This document shows positions 40,153 through 47,364 of a stretch of DNA of 64,000 nt, piece by piece. The stretch's first letter is position 1, and each line of letters starts with the position of its first letter. Made by a program: the position numbers and the translations under genes. The stretch comes from Palsa-1439 sp050015495 (GTDB lineage: Bacteria; Verrucomicrobiota; Verrucomicrobiia; Palsa-1439), in NCBI GenBank assembly GCA_050015495.1, contig JBEKBH010000008.1:69938-133937 (forward strand), written 5' to 3'. Under the pieces are notes generated by a model. The model was given only the letters and a program-made list of their open reading frames with translations, had not been told where the DNA came from and ran no database searches.

Positions 40153-40668
40153 ATGGAACGGCTCATGAATGAGATAGCAGTTTCAGTTTCGAGACTTCCC
40201 GACACGCTACGATTGCGTCTTCCCGTCTTTGGGGTCAACGGGCAGTTGATTCTCCTGTGCGGCTTGTGCGCCGTGTCTCTCCTCCTCCTCGCTGTACCAG
40301 CGGGACGCAATGGCGATCAACTGCCCGTCCAAGCTTCCGCCCAGGCTCCCACGCGCGTCGTGCGGGTGCTCGTCGCCCCGACCGGGGGCGGATCGCCATA
40401 CTCGGCGTCGGAGATGGCCCGGGAGGCGGCGGCCCGCAGCGCGATATTGCGACCGGCAACGGACGCGGCGCGGGATCGGAATCGGTTCGAGCCGGAAACG
40501 GCGGTGGACGACCGAAGGCAGGTGGCGGTGGTGTGCGAGGCGGCGCATCGGGGCTTTGACGGTCCGATGTGGAGATTTCTCCTGAACGAGCCTGTGCAGC
40601 CCGATATCGATCTCTCGCGGAACAAGACGTACTACGGGGTCAAGGTGAGTCTCCCGTTTGGGGGGTGA
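40153..40668 (+). CDS. Hypothetical single-pass membrane protein
   Basis: About 171 residues from the ATG at 40153 (an ATG at 40165 is equally possible). One hydrophobic segment (about 28-50, NGQLILLCGLCAVSLLLLAV) and then a hydrophilic Ala/Arg-rich region. No family recognised and no clear ribosome site. It fills the gap between the ilv promoter and rhlE and ends in an ordinary-looking segment (NKTYYGVKVSLPFGG). Confidence 0.45.
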   Translation: MERLMNEIAVSVSRLPDTLRLRLPVFGVNGQLILLCGLCAVSLLLLAVPAGRNGDQLPVQASAQAPTRVVRVLVAPTGGGSPYSASEMAREAAARSAILRPATDAARDRNRFEPETAVDDRRQVAVVCEAAHRGFDGPMWRFLLNEPVQPDIDLSRNKTYYGVKVSLPFGG

Positions 40669-40686
40669 GACCCGACAAATCAGGTC

Positions 40687-40715
40687 TTGTTAATGGCGCC
40701 GGCGGCCCGTATCTT
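40687..40715 (+). promoter_or_regulatory. Predicted promoter abutting rhlE
   Basis: TTGTTA at 40687-40692 and TATCTT at 40710-40715 with 17-base spacing; the ATG at 40721 starts five bases after the -10 box, so the transcript would be leaderless. Confidence 0.5.
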
Positions 40716-40720
40716 AGGGG

Positions 40721-41944
40721 ATGCCTTTCAAATTACTTGGACTTTCCGAGGAGGTGCTGCGCGGCGTGCAGGCAGCGGGATATACCGAGCCGACGCCGAT
40801 CCAACTGCGGGCGATCCCACTCATTTTGGCCGGTAAAGACGTCATCGGCTCGGCGCAAACCGGCACGGGCAAGACCGCGGCGTTTGCGCTGCCGATTCTC
40901 ACCCTCATGAAGACACACGGCAAATGCCGTTGCCTGGTGTTGGGACCGACCCGTGAACTCGCGGCGCAGGTCGAGACCGCGTTCCGCGACTACGGGCGAT
41001 TCACCGATTTGAAGACCGTGGTCGTGTTCGGCGGAGTCGGTTACGGCGACCAAAAGGACGGATTACGACGCGGCGTGGACACGATCGTCGCGACGCCGGG
41101 TCGGTTGCTGGATTTGATGGGGCAGGGGTTGGTGAACTTGCAGGACGTGAACCTGCTCGTGCTCGATGAAGTGGATCGGATGCTGGACATGGGATTCCTG
41201 CCCGACGTGCGGCGGATCGTCGAGCGCTGTCCGAAGAACCGCCAGACGCTGCTGTTTTCGGCGACGATCCCGCCCGAGATCGAACGGCTGGCGGGATGGG
41301 TATTGCGAAACCCGGAGAAGGTCGAGATCGGCATCAGCCGTTCGCCCGCCGAGACGGTGACGCACGCGTGTTACCCGGTGGCTACGAGCCAGAAGTTCCA
41401 GTTGCTGGCGGCGTTGCTGCAACGGACCAATTTCGACAGCGTGCTGATCTTCTCGCGCACCAAACACGGCGCGGACAAGATTGCGACCCGGTTACGGGCC
41501 GAGCGGCACTCAGTGGTGGCGTTGCACTCGAATCGCACGCAACGGGAGCGGGTCGAGGCGCTGGAAGGATTCAAGTCGGGCAAGTACGAAGTCATGGTCG
41601 CGACGGACATCGCGGCGCGCGGGCTGGATGTGGAGGGCGTCACGCATGTGGTCAATTACGACGTGCCGCAGCATCCCGAGGATTACGTGCATCGGATTGG
41701 GCGGACGGGCCGGGCGCAGAAGGTGGGCGACGCGTTCACGCTGGTGACGATTGAAGAACTGGAGTATCTGCGGGCCATCGAGCGGTTCATCGGCCAGAAG
41801 ATTCCACAGCTCAAGCTGGAGAATTTCAATTACGTCCTGACCCCGCTGTTCGAGGAGAAACAAATTTCCGGCGACCGCCGCAGCGTCCGCGCCGTCCGCA
41901 CGATGAAAGGGTATTCGTTCAGTCCGAGCCGAAGAAGAAGGTAG
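40721..41944 (+). CDS. rhlE: DEAD-box RNA helicase, RhlE type
   Basis: 407 residues. Helicase motifs in order: Q motif with PTPIQLRAIP, AQTGTGKT (I), PTRELA (Ia), TPGRLLD, DEVD instead of DEAD (II), SAT (III), TDIAARGLDV (V) and HRIGRTGR (VI). The basic end SFSPSRRRR is typical of RhlE proteins. ATP-dependent RNA unwinding in ribosome assembly or mRNA decay. The DEVD variant still keeps the two catalytic acids. Confidence 0.93.
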   Translation: MPFKLLGLSEEVLRGVQAAGYTEPTPIQLRAIPLILAGKDVIGSAQTGTGKTAAFALPILTLMKTHGKCRCLVLGPTRELAAQVETAFRDYGRFTDLKTVVVFGGVGYGDQKDGLRRGVDTIVATPGRLLDLMGQGLVNLQDVNLLVLDEVDRMLDMGFLPDVRRIVERCPKNRQTLLFSATIPPEIERLAGWVLRNPEKVEIGISRSPAETVTHACYPVATSQKFQLLAALLQRTNFDSVLIFSRTKHGADKIATRLRAERHSVVALHSNRTQRERVEALEGFKSGKYEVMVATDIAARGLDVEGVTHVVNYDVPQHPEDYVHRIGRTGRAQKVGDAFTLVTIEELEYLRAIERFIGQKIPQLKLENFNYVLTPLFEEKQISGDRRSVRAVRTMKGYSFSPSRRRR

Positions 41945-41975
41945 GAGCGTCGCACGACGTTAGGTGTGTGAAACA

Positions 41976-42001
41976 AGGCCACGACGGAGCGTGGCCCTCC
42001 A
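41976..42001. repeat. GGCCACG-CGTGGCC palindrome, copy 3 (inverted)
   Basis: AGGCCACGACGGAGCGTGGC then CCTCCA, the reverse complement of 18022-18048, between the convergent rhlE and dus genes. Confidence 0.75.
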
Positions 42002-42029
42002 TAACGGCAGGTCGCGCCGCCGCGAGCGA

Positions 42030-43121
42030 CTACCACAACTCGTTCGGGCCGGAGGGGACTTTGATGGCGGGGGCGGGTTGAGCGGCAAGACCGCGCGGAT
42101 GCGGCAGGTAATGCGGGAGCAGATTGCCGTCGGCATCGACGAATTGGGCGCGCCAGGCGCGATACGCGGCGAGGATGCTGTCGAACTCGGCGCGGGTGCT
42201 GAGGCGGACGACGCGTTTGTGGAATTCCTTGGCTGGACCGAACCCGTGCGAGTACTGGAGCGCGACCTTGCGGAACATGCGGCATCCCATCGCATCGCCG
42301 AAGACTTCGACCATCAAATCGAGATGCCGTTTCATTACGGCGATGCGTTCGTCGAAGGCGGGTTCGGCGGGCAGTTCGCCGGTGGCGAGGTAGTGGGCGG
42401 TGTGCCGGAAAATCCACGGGTTATAGAACGCGCCGCGCCCGATGCTGATCGCGGCGCAGCCGGTGTGATCGAACATCATCTTCGCGGTCTGCGGGGTGGT
42501 GATGTCGCCGTTGCCGATGACCGGCACGCGTCGAACGGCCTCGACGACGGAGCGGATGCCGGCGAGATTCACCGAGCCGCTGAACCCCTGTTCCCGGGTG
42601 CGCCCGTGGACGGCGATGGCGGCGACACCGGCGTCTTCGAGGGCGCGGGCGAGGTCGGGCGCGGTGAGGTTTTCATCGTCCCAACCGAGCCGCATCTTGG
42701 CAGTGACGGGAATTTTCACGGCGGCGACCATCGTGCCGACCAGCCGGGCCGCTTTGGCGTGATCGGCCATCATGGAGGAGCCGCCACCGTTCTTGCAGAT
42801 TTTGCGGACGGGACAACCCATATTGATGTCCACCGAACTCACGCCGAGCGATTCGAGCAGCGCGGCGGCGTCGCGCATCTCTTCGGGCACGGTGCCAAAC
42901 AACTGGACAGCGAGCGGATGATCCTCGGGTCGGGTTTGAATGAGTTGGAGCGCTTTGCGATTCTTCTCGGTCAGCGAGCGGGCGTTGACGAGATCGGTGG
43001 TGCAGAGGCCGACTCCGCCGATTTCGCGGATGATGAGACGGAAGGGGAGATTGGTGTAACCCGCGAGCGGCGACAGGAACAGATTGGAGTCGAGCAACAG
43101 TTGGCCAAGGGCGAACGGCAT
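42030..43121 (-). CDS. dusB: tRNA-dihydrouridine synthase (DusB-like)
   Basis: 363 residues. FMN-dependent TIM barrel: LSPLAGYTNLPFRLI, PLAVQLFGTVPEEM, DINMGCPVRKICKNGGGSSM with the catalytic Cys region, AIAVHGRTREQGFSG and PVIGNGDI. Reduces uridines in the tRNA D loop. Slightly longer than E. coli DusB (321) because of a C-terminal helical extension. Faces rhlE convergently with a REP palindrome between. Confidence 0.92.
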   Translation of the reverse strand: MPFALGQLLLDSNLFLSPLAGYTNLPFRLIIREIGGVGLCTTDLVNARSLTEKNRKALQLIQTRPEDHPLAVQLFGTVPEEMRDAAALLESLGVSSVDINMGCPVRKICKNGGGSSMMADHAKAARLVGTMVAAVKIPVTAKMRLGWDDENLTAPDLARALEDAGVAAIAVHGRTREQGFSGSVNLAGIRSVVEAVRRVPVIGNGDITTPQTAKMMFDHTGCAAISIGRGAFYNPWIFRHTAHYLATGELPAEPAFDERIAVMKRHLDLMVEVFGDAMGCRMFRKVALQYSHGFGPAKEFHKRVVRLSTRAEFDSILAAYRAWRAQFVDADGNLLPHYLPHPRGLAAQPAPAIKVPSGPNELW

Positions 43122-43516
43122 GGGTCAATGAATAGGGCATATCGGGGCGGTTTGCAACACGGTGGCGGGTGGCCAGTGCTGCGACACGCTTGATTTGATG
43201 GGTGCGGCAGGGGTGAAGCGAGCCCTCACCCTGACCCTCTCCCTTGAAACGGGAGAGGGGAACGCACTTTCGTCTCCTCTCCCCTCCGGGGGAGAGGATT
43301 AAGGTGAGGGGCAGCACGTCAAATGAACGGTCACAGAACACTAGAAAAAGATATGTCGCTTTTTTCGACGAGATGTGGGAGGGTAAGCATTGTTTGATGA
43401 CGAGGAGGCATGTGTTGACCGACTGCGGCGCGAGTGCGCGTGGTTCGCGGTATGCTCCCGGTAATCGGCTGGATCGCAGATTCACCTCGTAATTTGGGCC
43501 AAGTGGCTGGTTTGAT
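43122..43516. other. Intergenic, about 395 bases, with CTC-rich repeat
   Basis: Between divergent dus and the methyltransferase gene. The repeat at 43222-43312 occupies its middle. No gene is supported. Confidence 0.5.
43222..43312. repeat. CTC-rich palindromic element
   Basis: AGCCCTCACCCTGACCCTCT to CTCCGGGGGAGAGGATTAAG then GTGAGGGG, composed of inverted CCCTCTCCC/GGGAGAGGG arms. Same family as 26037-26074. Confidence 0.65.
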
Positions 43517-44113
43517 ATGCCATTAGAAGCTGTTACATCGTTCGTGACATTCGGAAGCGAGTTGCTGAACAACCCGCGGCCGATCGGGTCGGCTGTGCCC
43601 AGTTCACCCTTTTTGGCGCGGCGCATGGCGAGCTACCTGCCGCGGGCGCCCCGGGGATACGTGATCGAGTTGGGCGCGGGGACGGGGGCGATTACGGCGG
43701 CCCTGGTGAAGCGTGGAATCCCGGCCGAACAGATTGTTTCCATCGAGCGCTCGGAGACCATGGTGCGGTTGTTGAAGCGGCGGTTTCCGTCCCTGAAAAT
43801 TGCCCTGGGCGACGCGTGCGAGCTTCGCGCGCTTCTGCGGACGTTCCTTGGGAAGGACGACATTGGGGTGAGCCACGTCGTTTCCAGTCTGCCGCTGCGG
43901 TCACTGCCCGAGAATGTGGTGGCAAGTATCATCCGCGAGGTGCACGCCATACTGCCGAAGGAAGGCAAACTGATCCAGTACACCTACAACCTCAGCAAGA
44001 CCTCGCATCCGTGCCTGTCCGGTTTCAAGCGCATCCGCACCGCCGTTGTCTGGGCCAACGTGCCCCCTGCGCGCGTGGACGTGTTTCAGAAGAACGGGAA
44101 GTCTTCCGCGTAG
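43517..44113 (+). CDS. SAM-dependent methyltransferase, PmtA (phospholipid N-methyltransferase)-like
   Basis: 198 residues. SAM-binding motif VIELGAGTGAIT, acidic loop IERSETMVRLL, and GDACELR. The opening GSAVPSSPFLARRMA is the pattern of bacterial phospholipid N-methyltransferases (PmtA), which make phosphatidylcholine from phosphatidylethanolamine, and of some rRNA adenine methylases. VVSSLPLRSLP fits the PmtA motif after strand 4. Cytosolic or membrane-associated. Substrate is inferred only. Confidence 0.7.
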   Translation: MPLEAVTSFVTFGSELLNNPRPIGSAVPSSPFLARRMASYLPRAPRGYVIELGAGTGAITAALVKRGIPAEQIVSIERSETMVRLLKRRFPSLKIALGDACELRALLRTFLGKDDIGVSHVVSSLPLRSLPENVVASIIREVHAILPKEGKLIQYTYNLSKTSHPCLSGFKRIRTAVVWANVPPARVDVFQKNGKSSA

Positions 44114-44286
44114 CTCCGGCGGGGAACGCATCCAACCAGCAGTCCGTCCACAGACCCGCAATCGAATCCTGACCTACGCCAGAATCGCCTTCCTGACCTG
44201 CGTGCCGCGCGAAAAATAGTGGCGGTGCGGGCCGAATCACGGTAAAGATACGGGTAACGGCACAACGATTGAACGCAGGGGGCACC

Positions 44287-45582
44287 ATGAGCGAGCAGGC
44301 GAAACTGGAAGTCGGCGGCAAGGTTTACCAATTGCCCGTCGTCGTCGGAACGGAGAACGAGCGGGCGATTGACATCTCGAAATTGCGGGATGAGTCCGGC
44401 CTCATCACGCTCGATGATGGATACTCGAACACCGGCTCGTGCAGCAGCGCGATCACGTTCATCGACGGCGAGAAGGGGATTTTGCGGTACCGCGGCATTC
44501 CGATCGAGGAATTGGCCGAACGATCCACGTTCATCGAGACCGCGTATTTGTTGATCTACGGCCGTCTGCCGGTCAGCCAGGAACTGCGCCGGTTCTCGGA
44601 ATTGCTGACGCAAAACGAAATGTTGCACGAGGACATGAAGTTTCACTTCGAAGGGTTCCCCTCCAACGCGCATCCGATGGCGATCCTGTCATCGATGATC
44701 AACGCCGCCGGCTGTTTCCATCCGCGCCTGATGGAAGGATATCGACCCGACATATTCGAACGTCAATCGGCGCGGCTGATCTCGAAGGTGCGGACCATCG
44801 CGGCGTTTTCGTACCGCAAATCGCGCGGCCTGCCGATCATCTATCCCAAGCCGGTCTACAAGTACACGGCCAACTTCCTGCACATGATGTTCTCCGAGCC
44901 GTACCAGGACTACGATTTGAAGCCGGAAGTCGTGCGCGCTCTCGACCTGATTTTCCTGTTGCATGCCGACCACGAGCAGAATTGTTCGACGTCGACCGTC
45001 CGGATGATCGCCTCGAGCCGTGCGAATTTGTTCGCCTGCGCCGCCGGCGGCGTGTGCGCGCTGTGGGGGCCGCTGCATGGCGGCGCCAACCAGGCGGTGA
45101 TCGAAATGCTCGAGCAGATCCACCGGGACGGCGACGATGGCTCGAGGTTCATCACCGCCGCGAAGGACAAGAAGAGCGGCAAACGACTGATGGGGTTTGG
45201 CCACCGGGTGTACAAGAATTACGACCCGCGCGCCAAGATCATCAAGGAGCAGTGCGACCGGATCCTGCAGTTGCTGCGGATTGACGATCCGTTGCTGGCC
45301 ATCGCGAAGAAACTGGAAGAGGCGGCGATGCACGACGAGTATTTCATCGAGCGCAAGCTCTATCCCAACGTGGACTTCTACAGCGGGATCATCATGCGGG
45401 CCATCGGCATCCCCATGGAGATGTTCACGGTGATTTTCGCCATCGGTCGGATGCCGGGTTGGATTGCGAACTACAAGGAAATCATGGACGAACCCAGCAG
45501 CCGCATCTACCGTCCCCGCCAGGTCTACGTCGGCCCGCGCGAGCAACATTACGTGCCCATCGAGAAGCGGAACAAGCAGTAG
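44287..45582 (+). CDS. gltA: Citrate synthase, type I
   Basis: 431 residues from the ATG at 44287 (AGGGGG four bases before). The active-site His is in LMGFGHRVYKNYDPRA and the substrate loop in CAAGGVCALWGPLHGGANQA. Length and N-terminal beta domain (LEVGGKVYQLPVV, YSNTGSCSS) match the hexameric bacterial GltA type. Condenses oxaloacetate and acetyl-CoA in the TCA cycle. Stand-alone gene. Confidence 0.96.
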   Translation: MSEQAKLEVGGKVYQLPVVVGTENERAIDISKLRDESGLITLDDGYSNTGSCSSAITFIDGEKGILRYRGIPIEELAERSTFIETAYLLIYGRLPVSQELRRFSELLTQNEMLHEDMKFHFEGFPSNAHPMAILSSMINAAGCFHPRLMEGYRPDIFERQSARLISKVRTIAAFSYRKSRGLPIIYPKPVYKYTANFLHMMFSEPYQDYDLKPEVVRALDLIFLLHADHEQNCSTSTVRMIASSRANLFACAAGGVCALWGPLHGGANQAVIEMLEQIHRDGDDGSRFITAAKDKKSGKRLMGFGHRVYKNYDPRAKIIKEQCDRILQLLRIDDPLLAIAKKLEEAAMHDEYFIERKLYPNVDFYSGIIMRAIGIPMEMFTVIFAIGRMPGWIANYKEIMDEPSSRIYRPRQVYVGPREQHYVPIEKRNKQ

Positions 45583-45744
45583 GGGGCTACTGTCACAGGA
45601 AACGACACCTGCTCAACGCTCGCTGTCGCTGTTGGATACCCAAGCATGGATGCCTCCCCATGCCACAAAAACACTCGACTTTCCACGGCTGTTTTGCTAC
45701 TTTTTTTCACGCAGGTTTGGCAACCTTGGAGAGGAGTCTCGGGC

Positions 45745-46098
45745 ATGGACGAAAGCAATCGGGTCATGATATTGGCGAAACCAGTTCGCATTATTGGAAT
45801 TGTTCTGTTGGGACTGGCTGGCGTGATGGTGGCGAGGCATGTGTTTGCCGCTCCACCACAACAACCCGTCTCACTTGTCTTCAGCCAACCAATCACAAAC
45901 GGGGTTGTTTATTTAACGGCGATCAACGTCCCTACGGGGGTGTTCACGATGATTCTGCAAATGAGCACCACCATGACAAATCCCGATTGGACAGATGTAG
46001 CAACAAATCCTGTCGACGCAGGATTCATTATCTTCGACGCAATAACAGTCACGAATGCCAGTGCATTTTTTCGGGCACGGGGCGAATATGGAGAATGA
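45745..46098 (+). CDS. Small secreted protein, tandem paralogue 1
   Basis: 117 residues from the ATG at 45745, chosen for AGGAG eight bases upstream. A signal peptide (about 12-35, ending VARHVFAAP) leads to a short beta-rich domain with LQMSTTMTNPDWTDVATNPV and a closing NASAFFRARGE. This resembles a C-terminal STDLVNW...FYRV-type module seen in secreted verrucomicrobial proteins. Its signal peptide is nearly identical to that of the following gene. Function unknown. Confidence 0.6.
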   Translation: MDESNRVMILAKPVRIIGIVLLGLAGVMVARHVFAAPPQQPVSLVFSQPITNGVVYLTAINVPTGVFTMILQMSTTMTNPDWTDVATNPVDAGFIIFDAITVTNASAFFRARGEYGE

Positions 46099-46123
46099 TT
46101 GATTCGAGTTCTGTCGTGAAATT

Positions 46124-46447
46124 ATGAAGACGACGTTGAGGCACGTGTTCAGCAAAATCAAAGTGTGGATGTTTTTGGCGGTTGTACTGGCTGGCGTGAT
46201 GGTGGCGAGATACGTGTTTGCAGACGCCAGCACTTCTCCACCCCCCATAACCTGCTATCTTTCTGGCGGGCAGTTCGTCGTGGTCGTGGGTCCTGCTCCA
46301 GCCTTGCGGCAAATCATTTTTCAATCGTCAACGGACCTCGTCAATTGGGTCAATTTTGGGACCAATACGGTCCCGTTCAGTGGATACGTTACAAACTCAA
46401 TCGCCGCAGCGGGTGCAGTCTGTTTTGTTCAGGCGGTCGTTGAATAA
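46124..46447 (+). CDS. Small secreted protein, tandem paralogue 2
   Basis: 107 residues. Signal peptide with the same LAGVMVARYVFA block as its neighbour, then FQSSTDLVNWVNFGTNTVPF and a closing VCFVQAVVE. Duplication is obvious in DNA (ACTGGCTGGCGTGATGGTGG shared). Start has no strong Shine-Dalgarno. No database family named; likely periplasmic or extracellular. Confidence 0.55.
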   Translation: MKTTLRHVFSKIKVWMFLAVVLAGVMVARYVFADASTSPPPITCYLSGGQFVVVVGPAPALRQIIFQSSTDLVNWVNFGTNTVPFSGYVTNSIAAAGAVCFVQAVVE

Positions 46448-46769
46448 AGCAGTGCTGTTTTGACCCCCCCCCGCAAAGCCGAATTCCTGTCCGTTCCCGC
46501 AGTTGGTCGGCTGTCGTGAAGCGTGTGGCTGATGTGTATTGAGACCGGGGGAAGCCAAGTCGGTTCTTACCCCGGCCGGTTAAGCCTGACTGAGGTGTCT
46601 CCGAACGTCACCCGGGAAATTGAGTATTAAACCTCTGATGGAACCGCGAGGAAAGCACAAGCAGGTCAAGCTCCCGCGCGCGGTGAGCGCGGTGGCTGGG
46701 TGCTGGTGTAGCCGCGCCTCTGTGAGGCGCGCTTTCCAACACGGCTCATAGAGCCGTGGCTGCAACCGC
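46448..46769. other. Intergenic, about 320 bases, with double hairpin
   Basis: Contains a run of ten Cs near 46466, no supported gene, and the double palindrome at 46713-46758. Confidence 0.5.
46713..46758. repeat. Double REP-like hairpin
   Basis: CGCGCCTC-TGT-GAGGCGCG (46713-46731) and CACGGCTC-ATA-GAGCCGTG (46740-46758), two 8-bp stems nine bases apart, like a BIME pair, just after the lipoprotein stop. Confidence 0.65.
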
Positions 46770-47255
46770 CTAATCCACCCGCAGGAGGATCTGCAACTGG
46801 GATGACACGACATCCATCGCGTACTGGATCTCGGGCGTGCGGATGCCTTCCGCGTCTCGCAACGGGGTGGTGACCATGACGATCCGGGCGCGCGCTCGTT
46901 TGTCGCGGGAGACGTATTCCAGGTCGCGGATGATTTCACGGTATAACGCGTCGGCCTCGGCAGAGGTCTGATCGGTCTGCTGGATAACGTCGGCGAGATG
47001 CGCGCGCAATTTTACCTTCTCCTCCGGAGCAGCCTTCGGGTAGTCGCGGCGGATCTGATCGGAGATCAGATCAAACTTTGCCTCGAGCCTGTCGAGCTTC
47101 GCCAGGTCCTTTTTCCACGCGCCGATGTTCTGGACGCAACGCGACGCGGCATCACGATTGATATCCGCCTGGTCGACGACACACCTCGAACAGGAGCAGA
47201 GGAGCAAGACCAGTGCGGACAAAATTGTCTGACAAAGCAGTCGAATCGGAATCAT
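46770..47255 (-). CDS. Putative lipoprotein of unknown function
   Basis: 161 residues from the ATG at 47255 (GAGGA about ten bases before). The signal peptide ends in LLLCSC, a lipobox-like site with Cys at about residue 21, then more Cys (SRCVVDQ). The rest is helical and charged (LAKLDRLEAKFDLISDQIRR; LRAHLADVIQQTDQTSAEAD), likely a helical bundle or coiled coil. No family recognised. Divergent from the DUF748 gene. Confidence 0.6.
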   Translation of the reverse strand: MIPIRLLCQTILSALVLLLCSCSRCVVDQADINRDAASRCVQNIGAWKKDLAKLDRLEAKFDLISDQIRRDYPKAAPEEKVKLRAHLADVIQQTDQTSAEADALYREIIRDLEYVSRDKRARARIVMVTTPLRDAEGIRTPEIQYAMDVVSSQLQILLRVD

Positions 47256-47314
47256 CGGCGTTATTTCCTCGTGATGCACGCGTGGGTTTTAGCAATTCCT
47301 TTGCCATTTTTGCG

Positions 47315-47343
47315 CTGACTTCGGCGCATGGATGGGCTATGGT
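47315..47343 (+). promoter_or_regulatory. Predicted promoter of the DUF748 gene
   Basis: CTGACT at 47315-47320 and TATGGT at 47338-47343 with 17-base spacing. It overlaps the upstream ATG at 47332 and so argues for the start at 47365. Confidence 0.4.
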
Positions 47344-47364
47344 GGGTTAAGGCTATTCAGGCTC

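Noticed and set aside
47332..47364. Earlier DUF748 start at 47332
   Set aside because: It lies within the predicted promoter and has no ribosome site.
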